Both the position numbers and the translations under genes were made by a program. Below the pieces are notes generated by a model that saw nothing but the letters and a program-made list of their open reading frames with translations, did not search any database and was not told where the DNA came from. 64,000 nucleotides of DNA from Labilibaculum antarcticum (GTDB lineage: Bacteria > Bacteroidota > Bacteroidia > Bacteroidales > Marinifilaceae). The stretch is from positions 2,450,361 to 2,514,360 of the forward strand of contig NZ_AP018042.1 in NCBI RefSeq assembly GCF_002356295.1. Direction: 5' to 3'. The number at the start of each line of letters is the position of its first letter. Within the stretch, counting starts at the first letter, position 1. Shown piece by piece: positions 34,754 through 44,152 of the stretch.

Positions 34754-35569
34754 TTAAACGAGTACTTTTAACTCACTATTCGCGCTAAACTTCTGGTTTG
34801 GATAGTCAAGATTTGTAAGTAGATTTAGGCCTGGTTTCTTACCGATTTCAATACTTCCAAATTCTTTTTCAATCTGTAAATGTTTTGCTCCGTTAATTGT
34901 TCCCCATTTAATTAATTCCCAGAAAGTGAATTCTGGAAGAAGTCCTTGCAGAGCTTTTAACTCATCAAAAACTGATAGCTTCAAATGTGTTCCAAGAGAT
35001 CCTGTTCCAACACAATATCTATTCATTTCACTCTCCAAAGGCTTAAAATCTGTTCTGTTTTCAAGGATCAGTCGATTAAGTAGAATGGATTCTTCCCTTT
35101 TAAACTGTGCCCCAATGGAAGGTATTTGGAGTGACGAACTACGCAGGGATAAATTTATATCTGAAAAAGTAATTCTAGACTTTTGCTTCTGTTCAACGAG
35201 AGTATTTTTAAAATAAAAGTCAACGGCCGCAACAGTTCCATATGCTTCTAATTGATTAATTCCTCTCTGTATGGTTTCAGGAGTTGTTGGTTTATGCAAT
35301 AGGTTCTCTCTAAGGGCAGAACCAAAGTTAGCATGCAAACAGTTTTCAAAATCCTTTTTAGAAAAGGAGGAAAAATTTAGTAATGTAAATACATCAATAA
35401 AACCAGGAACGATTAAGCCACTGTAGAATTCGAGATTCTGAATTTCTTTAATTTCGCCTTTGGTATCTATAATATCAACGATATAGTTTTTCTCATCAAG
35501 AACAATAATTCCATTTTTTAATGGAGTAGAGCTAACAGGAAAAATATAGTTTGCAGCTATTTTTCTCAT
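34754..35569 (-). CDS. Degenerate amidohydrolase-family protein
   Basis: 271 residues. Both ends match the cytosine deaminase/chlorohydrolase-type amidohydrolases (GLIVPGFIDVFTLLNFSSF near the N terminus; ELIKWGTINGAKHLQIEK and FGSIEIGKKPGLNLL at the C terminus). The family's metal-binding HxH after PGF(I/V) is replaced by VFTLL, and the GTDS aspartate has become GTGSLGTH. It is about 110 residues shorter than usual, so the central barrel is reduced. It is therefore very probably not a metal-dependent hydrolase any more. It overlaps the DUF4296 gene by four bases (ATGA), a tight operon. Confidence 0.75.
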   Translation of the reverse strand: MRKIAANYIFPVSSTPLKNGIIVLDEKNYIVDIIDTKGEIKEIQNLEFYSGLIVPGFIDVFTLLNFSSFSKKDFENCLHANFGSALRENLLHKPTTPETIQRGINQLEAYGTVAAVDFYFKNTLVEQKQKSRITFSDINLSLRSSSLQIPSIGAQFKREESILLNRLILENRTDFKPLESEMNRYCVGTGSLGTHLKLSVFDELKALQGLLPEFTFWELIKWGTINGAKHLQIEKEFGSIEIGKKPGLNLLTNLDYPNQKFSANSELKVLV

Positions 35570-36390
35570 CGCCTTCTAAGTTGCATTTGTTCCTCCTCCT
35601 TTAATTCTTTCATTACTTGTAAAGAATCAGGTCTTATTTGCGGATTAAAAATCATAATGTCTTTAATTTCGAAATGTTGCGTAAAGTCAACAAGGTCGTT
35701 TTCTCCGGTAAATAAATTGCCACGTAATTCAGTATAGGTGGAATCCGGATATTCCATTATTAATTCATAGGTGTTGAATTTCATGTCTTGGGCAATCGGT
35801 TGTGGCCTGAAACTAACAATCTGCTCTTCTCCTAAACTATCTTTTTTCCAAAAATAGGCTTCTATTTTAGGATTGTCGGTCTGATCATCTTTAAATATTT
35901 TAATGGAAGCTTTAAGAGTGTAGATTCCTTGTTCCTTAATTGGAATAGCAAATTCAAGGTTATTTTTAGCTCTTTCAGTCACTCTCCAATTTTGTTTTTT
36001 CTTCCAAAGATTCACTGTATCCAGTTCCAGTCGTTTATTCTTAATTTCAATGTGATATTTTGTTTCAAGATGGTTTAACGAATCGATAATAACATCATAA
36101 ATTTGGGTGAATTTATTAGTGTCGTAAGAGTAATATGATATGCATGAGTCGAACTGTTCGCGTGTAATATTGTATTTCTTGTATATCGAATTGTAATAAT
36201 AGCTTGGTCGATAATTATCACCCGACCGATATATATTCTGGGAGCTTAATGTGCCATCAATAATATGAATATCAATAAGCATCTTAGTGAATTGATCTTC
36301 ATTAAGTGGTGGAGTGTTCTTTTTGTTGTCTTTGCAGGAAATTAAAAATGTGAATCCACAGCAAATAAAGAAAATTAGTAGTTTATTCAT
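35566..36390 (-). CDS. DUF4296 lipoprotein
   Basis: 274 residues. A signal with lipobox FLISC (Cys19) precedes a DUF4296 domain: NEDQFTKMLIDIHIIDGTLS, YYYNSIYKKYNITREQFDSC, SYYSYDTNKFTQIYDVIIDS. This domain is restricted to Bacteroidota and its function is unknown. The second half (about 130-270) is a beta-rich extension not always present in the family. The gene is coupled to the degenerate amidohydrolase by an ATGA overlap. Confidence 0.85.
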   Translation of the reverse strand: MNKLLIFFICCGFTFLISCKDNKKNTPPLNEDQFTKMLIDIHIIDGTLSSQNIYRSGDNYRPSYYYNSIYKKYNITREQFDSCISYYSYDTNKFTQIYDVIIDSLNHLETKYHIEIKNKRLELDTVNLWKKKQNWRVTERAKNNLEFAIPIKEQGIYTLKASIKIFKDDQTDNPKIEAYFWKKDSLGEEQIVSFRPQPIAQDMKFNTYELIMEYPDSTYTELRGNLFTGENDLVDFTQHFEIKDIMIFNPQIRPDSLQVMKELKEEEQMQLRRR

Positions 36391-36454
36391 GAAATTTTTT
36401 CTTGTTTATCTGGTAGCAAAGATAATAAATCGAATAGAATGTAGTAGTTTGTTT

Positions 36455-37207
36455 TTAGCTGAGACTTTTAATCTTTTTATACAATTCCGAAGCAAAAACA
36501 AAATTATTTAATTCAGTATTATCAGTATTAAAAATTTCGTCTTTATTTCCTTCCCAAGCCTTGTACCCATTGCTTATAAAAATGATCTTTTCACCATTTT
36601 CTATAACCGAATTCATATCGTGAGTATTAATAATGGTAGTCATATTGTACTCTTTTGTAATTTCGTGAATCAAATTATCAATTACAATTGCGGTTACGGG
36701 ATCTAAACCAGAATTAGGTTCATCACAGAATAGGTATTTTGGATTAAGAGCAATTGCTCTTGCGATTGCTACACGCTTTTGCATACCACCACTAATTTCG
36801 GCAGGAAACAAATGATTCGAATTTTGAATATTTACACGATCTAAACAAAAGTTTGCACGATTTATTTTTTCTTTTTCACTCAAATCTGAAAACATCTGCA
36901 ATGGAAAAAGTACATTTTCTTCGACACTCATTGAATCAAATAATGCACCACCCTGAAAAACCATACCCATTTCTTTGCGAATTTCTTTTTTCGCTTTCAA
37001 ATTCATCGATGTAAAATCTCTGTCATTGTAAAAGATGCTGCCTGAATCAACATCATGCAAACCAATAATGGATTTCAACAAAACTGTTTTACCAGAACCA
37101 CTTTGTCCTATAATAAGATTGGTTTTGCCAGCTTCAAAAGTAATCGAGATATCATTTAATACCTGTAAGTTGGCAAAAGATTTATTGACATTATTTAGAG
37201 TGATCAT
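36455..37207 (-). CDS. mlaF: ABC transporter ATP-binding protein, MlaF-like
   Basis: 250 residues: Walker A GQSGSGKTVLLKSI (about 34-47), ABC signature ISGGMQKRVAIARAIAL (about 137-153), Walker B KYLFCDEPNSGLDP. The IGxxxxMVFQGGALFDS-like Q-loop region and the ISGGMQKR signature are those of the MlaF branch, which with MlaE moves phospholipids between the membranes to keep outer-membrane asymmetry. It overlaps the permease gene by four bases. MlaD, MlaB and MlaC are not in the window. Confidence 0.9.
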   Translation of the reverse strand: MITLNNVNKSFANLQVLNDISITFEAGKTNLIIGQSGSGKTVLLKSIIGLHDVDSGSIFYNDRDFTSMNLKAKKEIRKEMGMVFQGGALFDSMSVEENVLFPLQMFSDLSEKEKINRANFCLDRVNIQNSNHLFPAEISGGMQKRVAIARAIALNPKYLFCDEPNSGLDPVTAIVIDNLIHEITKEYNMTTIINTHDMNSVIENGEKIIFISNGYKAWEGNKDEIFNTDNTELNNFVFASELYKKIKSLS

Positions 37208-37944
37208 TTTAAAAGGATTTGTGTGAGTATCACATTCGCGAGAAGAATAAGAATACTACTGTTTACAACTGCTTTTGTACTGGCTTTACCTACTTCCAGC
37301 GCGCCACCTTTTACATAGTATCCGTAGAAAGATGGTATTGCAGTAATAATAAACGCAAATACTGCTGTTTTTATCAGAGAATAGGTAATGTAATAAGGTA
37401 CAAAAGCAAATTGCACACCATCAATATAATCAGTGAAATTAACGGTGCCTGATAAGTAACCAGCCAGTAAACCTCCTGTAATACCAACAAATACACTTAG
37501 CACATATAGAAAAGGATTAATAAATATTGCCGCTATAATTTTAGGTAAGACTAAATGATTCGCAGAATTCACACCCATAATCTCCAATGCATCAATTTGC
37601 TCAGTTACCCGCATCGAGCCAATTTCTGAAGCAATATTGGAGCCTACCTTTCCTGCTAATATTAAACCAACTATCGTTGATGAGAATTCAAGAATCATCG
37701 ATTCTCTGGTTGTATAACCAACCAAATAATCAGGGAGTAATGGATTCTGCATATTATACGCAGTCTGTAAGGTTATTACAGCACCCATAAACAAAGATAT
37801 AATTACAACAATTCCAATGGAATTGATTCCGAGTTTATCAATTTCACGTAATATTTGCGAAAATAAAGTCTTGCCTTTTTCTGGCTTTGAAAATACCAGT
37901 ACAAGAAATCTAGAGAATTTACCTACGTTTTCAAACAGATTCAT
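37204..37944 (-). CDS. mlaE: ABC transporter permease, MlaE-like
   Basis: 246 residues with five to six hydrophobic helices. The signature segments are VVIISLFMGAVITLQTAYNM, EFSSTIVGLILAGKVGSNIA and GSMRVTEQIDALEIMGVNS, the MlaE/TRIGALACTOSYLDIACYLGLYCEROL1 permease domain. It pairs with the ATPase encoded directly downstream to translocate phospholipids or related lipids. Normal length. Confidence 0.93.
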   Translation of the reverse strand: MNLFENVGKFSRFLVLVFSKPEKGKTLFSQILREIDKLGINSIGIVVIISLFMGAVITLQTAYNMQNPLLPDYLVGYTTRESMILEFSSTIVGLILAGKVGSNIASEIGSMRVTEQIDALEIMGVNSANHLVLPKIIAAIFINPFLYVLSVFVGITGGLLAGYLSGTVNFTDYIDGVQFAFVPYYITYSLIKTAVFAFIITAIPSFYGYYVKGGALEVGKASTKAVVNSSILILLANVILTQILLK

Positions 37945-38096
37945 AGTTATTTTATTTACGATAAAATTACAAATTATTTGTTTAGCATCTTCTAGCTTAA
38001 TTGTATCTATTGAATATTCTATTCTTTTTTGAATTGAGAAGGCTTTTCTGTATTTTAGAGTATAATTTTACTACTCTTGAATTCGAAGCTAAAAGT

Positions 38097-39209
38097 ATGA
38101 GTTCAGATAAATATTTCCCAATGGATAAAAATAATTATTGTGTAATAATGGCTGGCGGCGTCGGTTCTCGATTTTGGCCTTTAAGTAAACACAAACAGCC
38201 CAAACAATTTCTTGATATTCTTGGAACAGGAAAAACTTTAATTCAGATGACCTTTGAACGCTTTGCTTCTATTTGTCCTGTTGAGAACTTTTTCATTGTT
38301 ACCAATGCAAACTACAAAGATCTTGTATTGCAACAACTTCCTAATATTAAAGAGGATCAGGTTTTATTGGAACCAATTAGGCGAAATACGGCTCCATGCA
38401 TTGCGTATGCCAATCATAAAATTCAGAAACGAAACCCAAAGGCATCGATTATTGTAACGCCTGCAGATCATTTAATATTAAATGAGACTAAGTTTTTAAG
38501 TGTTTTGTCTGAAGGAATTCAATTTGTGCAAGCTGGAAATCAATTATTAACCTTGGGGATACATCCTTCCAGACCAGAAACAGGTTATGGATATATTCAG
38601 GTTGCAAATAAAGCGGTTAAGGATTACACAAATGTTTATCCAGTAAAAACCTTTACGGAAAAACCACATCTGGAATTGGCTAAAATTTTTCAGGAATCAG
38701 GGGAGTTTTTCTGGAATTCGGGAATTTTTATTTGGAAATTGTCTGCGATTCAGGAGGAATTTAATAAGTATTTGCCAGATGTTAATGCATTATTTGAGAG
38801 TATCTTCGAAAAGTTGGATACTCCACAGGAGCAAGAGGTGATTGATGAAATTTATCCGGAATGTCAGAATATATCTATTGATTATGGAATTTTAGAGAAA
38901 TCAGAAAATGTATTTGTTTACTGTTCTGAGTTTGGCTGGTCCGATCTAGGAACTTGGGGTTCACTTTACGAGCATACGGCTAAGGATAGTAACCAGAATG
39001 CAATTCAGGGCGAAAATGTGATGCTTTACGAATCGAAAAATTGTTTGGTAAACGTATCTAATGGCAAATTAGTTGTTGTACAGGGATTGAAGGATTATAT
39101 TGTTGTAGAAACGGATAATACTTTACTTATTTGTCCTAAACGGGATGAACAGGAAATCAAGAAAATTGTAAATGATGTTAAAATAACAAAAGGGAAAAAG
39201 TTTATATAA
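38097..39209 (+). CDS. manC: Mannose-1-phosphate guanylyltransferase
   Basis: About 370 residues. The nucleotidyltransferase signature YCVIMAGGVGSRFWPLSKHK is near the N terminus, with FTEKPHLELA and FFWNSGIFIWK further along, and a C-terminal beta-helix. It makes GDP-mannose from mannose-1-phosphate and GTP. GDP-mannose is the donor that the GT4 enzyme in the solute cluster would need. I chose the ATG at 38097; the frame is open upstream to 38001, but the extra 32 residues are not family-like. Divergent from the MlaE gene; a terminator shared with gldN follows. Confidence 0.9.
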   Translation: MSSDKYFPMDKNNYCVIMAGGVGSRFWPLSKHKQPKQFLDILGTGKTLIQMTFERFASICPVENFFIVTNANYKDLVLQQLPNIKEDQVLLEPIRRNTAPCIAYANHKIQKRNPKASIIVTPADHLILNETKFLSVLSEGIQFVQAGNQLLTLGIHPSRPETGYGYIQVANKAVKDYTNVYPVKTFTEKPHLELAKIFQESGEFFWNSGIFIWKLSAIQEEFNKYLPDVNALFESIFEKLDTPQEQEVIDEIYPECQNISIDYGILEKSENVFVYCSEFGWSDLGTWGSLYEHTAKDSNQNAIQGENVMLYESKNCLVNVSNGKLVVVQGLKDYIVVETDNTLLICPKRDEQEIKKIVNDVKITKGKKFI

Positions 39210-39210
39210 A

Positions 39211-39238
39211 AAAAAGGACCTCAAGAGGTCCTTTTTTT
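39211..39238. terminator. Bidirectional terminator between manC and gldN
   Basis: Stem AAAAAGGACCTC/GAGGTCCTTTTT with T7 on the plus strand and an A run on the left, so it can serve both convergent transcripts. Confidence 0.9.
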
Positions 39239-39254
39239 GTGGCATATATTTTCT

Positions 39255-40103
39255 TTAGTATTCCCAAAGATCGTGTTCAAATATGAATATATCATTCTTA
39301 ATACGTTCAGCTTCAAGCATTGAATTTAAACCAACAGTATACTCGCTAATCTGACGATTGTTGTGCACATTAGAAACCTGAGAAATAAAACTGGAAAAAT
39401 GTCTTTTTAAGAAGAGATCATCGAATGAATAACGAGCGGCATCGTTATTTGGATTAAATACCTCATGAGAAGCAAGCAAAGGTCTAACTTCAGGGAAATA
39501 GATCCAAAATAGTTTTTTCTGTTGGATACCATCTAAATCCGAATCACCATCTTTAACGTATTCACGAATTGGACAAATCCCAATAATTCGAACCTGTAAA
39601 GTAGATGTTTGTTTATCAAAGAACCATTGTTCTTTTACCATGTATCTTTTTACATCATCAGTATGCATCTCACCTGGAAGAATCTTTTGCTCCAGCTCTC
39701 CAGTCAATCTGTTTCGTTGCATAATGGTATCGTTTTGTGCATCAAACTTCGAACGTATCTGATCAATGGTCATAGGAACCTTAAATTCATCGTCATTCGT
39801 TTCGTAAGCAGTTAAGCCTTCGTTTTCAATGCCATACATCAAAAGATCGATCAAACTGTAACGATCATCTTCAGGTGTTGTTGGATAATACATGGGAAGG
39901 TTCATTTTTTCACGTAAATCCATAAACCTCCACACCAACTTCGACCACATTACATCCGACTCACGTATATTCGAATAAGGAATAGGCTTTCTGTTTTTAA
40001 TGTGATCTTTTGAATAAACACTTGTAGCATTTGTTTGTGCACCCGAATATGAAGTACAAATCAAAACAAGACCAATTATTAGTAATAAGCTTTTTTTCAT
40101 CAT
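39255..40103 (-). CDS. gldN: Type IX secretion system protein GldN/PorN
   Basis: 282 residues with a signal peptide (about 1-22). The GldN signature follows: YSNIRESDVMWSKLVWRFMD near 43, YYPTTPEDDRYSLIDLL, VRIIGICPIREYV, KLFWIYFPEVRPLL. GldN is a periplasmic partner of GldK; together they form the ring of the T9SS translocon and gliding apparatus. It is the last gene of the gldKLMN operon, followed by a shared terminator. Confidence 0.95.
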   Translation of the reverse strand: MMKKSLLLIIGLVLICTSYSGAQTNATSVYSKDHIKNRKPIPYSNIRESDVMWSKLVWRFMDLREKMNLPMYYPTTPEDDRYSLIDLLMYGIENEGLTAYETNDDEFKVPMTIDQIRSKFDAQNDTIMQRNRLTGELEQKILPGEMHTDDVKRYMVKEQWFFDKQTSTLQVRIIGICPIREYVKDGDSDLDGIQQKKLFWIYFPEVRPLLASHEVFNPNNDAARYSFDDLFLKRHFSSFISQVSNVHNNRQISEYTVGLNSMLEAERIKNDIFIFEHDLWEY

Positions 40104-40115
40104 ATATAAATTTTA

Positions 40116-41663
40116 TTACTCTATTCTAAATGAAATTGTAGGTAAGTTTCTAGTCACGCCATCCGGACCAACTGCCCTAATATCTTCAATATATACTTTT
40201 TGACTTCTTTTTAAATTTCTGAACATCCTTAGCTGTTCAGTTGAAAACATATCTGATCGGGATTCTTGATCTACCGTAAAACCTTTAACGAGTGTTGAAA
40301 CTGTAAAAGCGGTAATTTTAAATTTTAAGTCAAAATCAAAATTATCCATTACGGCATCTACACCGGTTTGTGCCATCAGTAAATTCTTTTTAATCTTTCC
40401 TCCACTTAAATCAGCAACTTTTGCAATTGGATCAGGAATTGGTTTCACCCTAAAATCTACAGTTCGTAATGGTCTCCAACCGTCCTCAAATTGCGCTTCA
40501 ACAAGTACTTTAGCATTCTTAAATGCTACTTTAGGTCTGGCAACATAAGCATCTCCCTTTTTAATCAAACGGCCATTATTCATGGTAGCTCGAACTCTAT
40601 CTGAAGAAAATCCAGGAGCTGAAACGCTTACGGGATTATCAACACCAACATAAAACACATTCATTTTAGTGGCCGATACAACTACATTAGGTTCTGCTAC
40701 AATATAACTTGATTCAAATTCGTATGGTGTTTCTATTCCAGATGGACTTTTATATGTGATAATCCCTCCCCATTTTACTTCACCAACCTGATCCGCTTTT
40801 GCAGAATAAATTCCTCTGCCATCTTTAAAAGTTGTAATTGCACCTCTTCTATCAACAACTATTTTAGGATTTTGCGTTGTGTCAATCGCAGCAAGGAAAA
40901 CCTGAGCTTGGTATGTGTCACCTTTTAAAATATAGTTTGACGGTGAGAAAACTTCAGCTCTTAATTTATTGAATTTAAAAGACTCAGCCTCAATTTGATT
41001 AAACAAATAGCTTACAATATCTGATTCTGTACTTCGGATATCTGTTTGAATTTTAGAGAGTAGAGTGATTGCCCCAATTAATGGTGTGTGTGAAAATTGT
41101 ATTGATTCCCACGAATAATTAGGATCACCTTTGGTCTGCTTTTTCGGCTTTTCAGTATTCAGAGTTTTTAAAATCGCTCTGCGAAGAGTTGAGTCCTTTT
41201 CTGCAATTTGACTTAAAACCAAATTACGATAAGTATCTATCGATTTTCTTAATCTTTCTCCTTGACCTAACACAATCATAATTTCAGCAGGAACATCCAA
41301 ATTGTCTTTACTCTCAATGTTATCCATGTCATATTCAATGCCATCTGCTGATTTTACAATTCGATGTTTTAGAGAATCAATTAAATCTGACAATTCATTT
41401 GATTCTGATTTTATGATGTTCGCTTTATCCCAGGAGTCCTGAACTTTAGTGGGGTTTGCGTCCAATGCATTTTCAAATTCAGAATATTTGGACTCATTTT
41501 TATCTTCAAATGTTTGAATGGTTTTTGCTAAACCATTATCAATAATCGTAAACGCATTAAGCACTTCGTTTGATACATTTATCGCTAACATTGCTGTTAG
41601 GAATAAATACATCATTCCAATCATTTTTTGCCGTGGCGTTTCTTTACAATTCGATGCTCCCAT
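40116..41663 (-). CDS. gldM: Type IX secretion / gliding motor protein GldM/PorM
   Basis: 515 residues. The N terminus KETPRQKMIGMMYLFLTAML carries the single membrane helix of GldM; the rest is the periplasmic part with tandem beta domains (YILKGDTYQAQVFLAAIDTT; VGVDNPVSVSAPGFSSD). GldM pairs with GldL in the proton-driven motor that powers secretion through the T9SS and gliding. Normal length, 12 bases before gldN. Confidence 0.96.
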   Translation of the reverse strand: MGASNCKETPRQKMIGMMYLFLTAMLAINVSNEVLNAFTIIDNGLAKTIQTFEDKNESKYSEFENALDANPTKVQDSWDKANIIKSESNELSDLIDSLKHRIVKSADGIEYDMDNIESKDNLDVPAEIMIVLGQGERLRKSIDTYRNLVLSQIAEKDSTLRRAILKTLNTEKPKKQTKGDPNYSWESIQFSHTPLIGAITLLSKIQTDIRSTESDIVSYLFNQIEAESFKFNKLRAEVFSPSNYILKGDTYQAQVFLAAIDTTQNPKIVVDRRGAITTFKDGRGIYSAKADQVGEVKWGGIITYKSPSGIETPYEFESSYIVAEPNVVVSATKMNVFYVGVDNPVSVSAPGFSSDRVRATMNNGRLIKKGDAYVARPKVAFKNAKVLVEAQFEDGWRPLRTVDFRVKPIPDPIAKVADLSGGKIKKNLLMAQTGVDAVMDNFDFDLKFKITAFTVSTLVKGFTVDQESRSDMFSTEQLRMFRNLKRSQKVYIEDIRAVGPDGVTRNLPTISFRIE

Positions 41664-41681
41664 TTCAGCTTGACAGTTAAA

Positions 41682-42719
41682 TTAATTTTTCTTTTTTACA
41701 TCCATAGCGCTTAGCATGTTACCGTAAATGGTATTAAGTGCCGAAAGGTTTTCGTTTAACTGTTCTGTTTCTTTCTTGTAAGCTTGTGCGTTTTGTAGTG
41801 TTGTAGTCAGCGTTTCAAGAACTTTACTCAAATCCTGTTGTACAGTTTTCGAATTAGTTATTTGCTCGTTACTTTGTTTTAGTTGCAACTCGTAAATCGC
41901 ATTTAAGGAAGACAGGTTGTCATTCAAGGAAGTCATTGATCCATTAAATGTATTGCTGTTTTCAGAGATTTTATCAAATCCGCTTTGCAAATATTTATCC
42001 ATATTTTTATAAGAATCTAACAACTTATTTCCTGAATCGTTCACGTTTTTAGCGAATCCTTCACCGGATAAGGAAATTGATTTTGCAGTTTCTTGATAAG
42101 ACTCTACCAATTTATTTCCTGATTCGTTTACGTTGTTAGCAAATCCTTCACCTGATGAAGAAACAATATTTGCTGTTTCCTGATAAGAATTACTCAATTT
42201 TTGAGCTGAATTTGCTATCTCTTCACTTGACTCAGCATATTTATTAGAGAATTCACCAACAGAGGTGGATGCTTTTTGAATATTTTCTATATAACCATTA
42301 GTAGCAACAGCGGCTTCTGATAAGTTGGAAAGGTTTTCTGCTGCATTGGTTAATTTTGCAAGACCTTGACTTAAATTTGATAGTTTATCAGGTTGCACAC
42401 TCATTTTCTCTAAGAGTGATTGTAACTGCTCCAGTCCTTCAACTTGAACACCACCTCCAAAACTACCTTCTCTTGGTTCCAATCCAATTAATTCAGGATA
42501 AACCAAACTCCAGTCTGGTTGTTCGTGTGGTGGCTCAAATGCTGAGAAGAAAAAGATTATAGCCTCCACAGACATACCAACGGTAAGTAGTTCTCCAGCA
42601 AATGGGTAATGTTGTATTTTAAATAGTGCCCCAATCAAAACTACGGAAGCACCCCAGCCATACACATAGCCCATAAATTTCTTCCATCTAGGAGATTGAA
42701 CAAGTTCGGTAATATTCAT
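41682..42719 (-). CDS. gldL: Type IX secretion / gliding motor protein GldL/PorL with repeat extension
   Basis: 345 residues. Two membrane helices lie in the first ~60 residues (KKFMGYVYGWGASVVLIGAL; FAGELLTVGMSVEAIIFFFS), typical of GldL, with the conserved Glu in the second helix available for proton coupling. The C-terminal cytoplasmic part is long and coiled-coil-like, and contains two near-identical 29-residue repeats. Standard GldL proteins are about 215-310 residues, so the tail is longer than usual. It lies between gldK and gldM. Confidence 0.94.
   Translation of the reverse strand: MNITELVQSPRWKKFMGYVYGWGASVVLIGALFKIQHYPFAGELLTVGMSVEAIIFFFSAFEPPHEQPDWSLVYPELIGLEPREGSFGGGVQVEGLEQLQSLLEKMSVQPDKLSNLSQGLAKLTNAAENLSNLSEAAVATNGYIENIQKASTSVGEFSNKYAESSEEIANSAQKLSNSYQETANIVSSSGEGFANNVNESGNKLVESYQETAKSISLSGEGFAKNVNDSGNKLLDSYKNMDKYLQSGFDKISENSNTFNGSMTSLNDNLSSLNAIYELQLKQSNEQITNSKTVQQDLSKVLETLTTTLQNAQAYKKETEQLNENLSALNTIYGNMLSAMDVKKKN
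42015..42188 (-). repeat. Two 87-bp in-frame tandem repeats inside gldL
   Basis: Encode SYQETANIVSSSGEGFANNV... and SYQETAKSISLSGEGFAKNV..., each 29 codons (42188-42102 and 42101-42015), followed by a partial third unit beginning SYKN. Most differences between units are single residues. Confidence 0.85.
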
Positions 42720-42771
42720 GATCAGTTAAGTTTGAAAAAAGGTCTAAAATAAATTGTTTACAGGTGATATA

Positions 42772-44106
42772 TTATCTACCTAAGTGAGTTCTAACACAAC
42801 GGAAGCCAATATAGGATTTTGCAGTATCCTGATACTCGTAAGTTCGGGTTGCACATTGTAAATAGTATCCTATATCTTTCCATGATCCTCCTCTGGTAAC
42901 CTTTCTTTTTAAAGCTGGAGGATCATCTGGTAATGCATTGTATTCATAATTCGGATTCATATCATGTGTAAATGAATAGGCTGACTCATCATAAGCTCCA
43001 GAAGTCCATTCCGCAACATTACCAGCCATGTCATATAGTCCAAATTCATTAGGTTCATAACTACCAACAGGTAGGGTTACAAGTCCTCCATCATCTACAT
43101 AATTTCCTCGTAGAGGTTTGAAATTTGCAAGGAAACATCCTTGGTCGTTTCTAGTATAAGGACCACCCCAAGGATACATGTTTAATGCGATTCCTCCTCT
43201 AGCGGCATATTCCCATTCTGATTCGGTAGGTAATCGATAATCCTGAACAGGATAATCCCCTTCAGCTTTTAATGCCGAATTGTGAAAGCGGGTTCTCCAT
43301 ATAGAAAATGCAGATGCTTGTTTCCAGGAAACGCCAACTACAGGATAATCATCGTAACCAGGATGCCAAAAATATTGTTTTGTCCAGGGTTCATTATATG
43401 AATAGGTGAAATCCTGAATCCAGCACAATGTGTCAGGGTAAATATTAAGGGCTTCTTTCATGATAAAAGAAGAACGGTCTTCAATTTGTTTGTGACCACC
43501 TTTGTAATCATCAACCATACCTTCATATTCTCCCGTTTCGTAATTGTAACGATTCGATTTTTTTGCTGCTTGTTGAAGATCAACCCATTCGTACTGATAC
43601 TTTAATTTACGAGAATCAATTTCTTTATTTCTGAAAAATCTTTCGTGAACAGGCAGAAACATGTCCTCAAGAATTTCAGAATATTCTTCATTATCCCATT
43701 CCAATCTTTCTTCCCAATTAAGAAAAGGAGGATCTATAGGATTGCCATTTATATCTTCGGCAATTAAGAATTCTTCGAATTGTTGTCCTAGTAATTCACG
43801 CGCCATTGAATCTCTTACCCAATAAACAAATTGACGATACTCATTGTTTGTAATTTCAGTTTCATCCATCCAATAGGATTCAACAGATACAGTTTTAGCA
43901 GTAGCGTTAAGTGCCCAAGCTACATCTTGATCATTTGGACCTACGGTAAAGCTTCCACGTGGAATCAACACCATCCCGTAAGGTTTAGGTTCAAACCATT
44001 TGCCTCTTTGACCTGCACCAATAAGTTCTCCATTTCCAGTGTTTTTACCACAACCGGACAAGAACAATAAAACAATTACACAAAGTGTTGTAAGTAGTTT
44101 ATTCAT
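42772..44106 (-). CDS. gldK: Type IX secretion lipoprotein GldK/PorK
   Basis: 444 residues: lipoprotein signal (LLFLSGC, about 13-19), then a formylglycine-generating-enzyme/sulfatase-modifying-factor-like fold with GMVLIPRGSFTVGPNDQDVA, YPVVGVSWKQASAFSIWR, RLPTESEWEYAARGG, LYDMAGNVAEWTSGAYD and GFRCVRTHLGR. GldK is the outer-membrane lipoprotein of the GldK/GldN ring in T9SS. It comes first of the gld genes after the PorP-like gene. Confidence 0.95.
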   Translation of the reverse strand: MNKLLTTLCVIVLLFLSGCGKNTGNGELIGAGQRGKWFEPKPYGMVLIPRGSFTVGPNDQDVAWALNATAKTVSVESYWMDETEITNNEYRQFVYWVRDSMARELLGQQFEEFLIAEDINGNPIDPPFLNWEERLEWDNEEYSEILEDMFLPVHERFFRNKEIDSRKLKYQYEWVDLQQAAKKSNRYNYETGEYEGMVDDYKGGHKQIEDRSSFIMKEALNIYPDTLCWIQDFTYSYNEPWTKQYFWHPGYDDYPVVGVSWKQASAFSIWRTRFHNSALKAEGDYPVQDYRLPTESEWEYAARGGIALNMYPWGGPYTRNDQGCFLANFKPLRGNYVDDGGLVTLPVGSYEPNEFGLYDMAGNVAEWTSGAYDESAYSFTHDMNPNYEYNALPDDPPALKRKVTRGGSWKDIGYYLQCATRTYEYQDTAKSYIGFRCVRTHLGR

Positions 44107-44152
44107 AGTGGTTTTATAGATTATACTAATTGTATAGATTTCTTGTTAATTA

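Noticed and set aside
34547-34771. 74-codon plus-strand gene
   Set aside because: Overlaps the 3' end of the convergent amidohydrolase-like gene, no promoter, no signal or family features.
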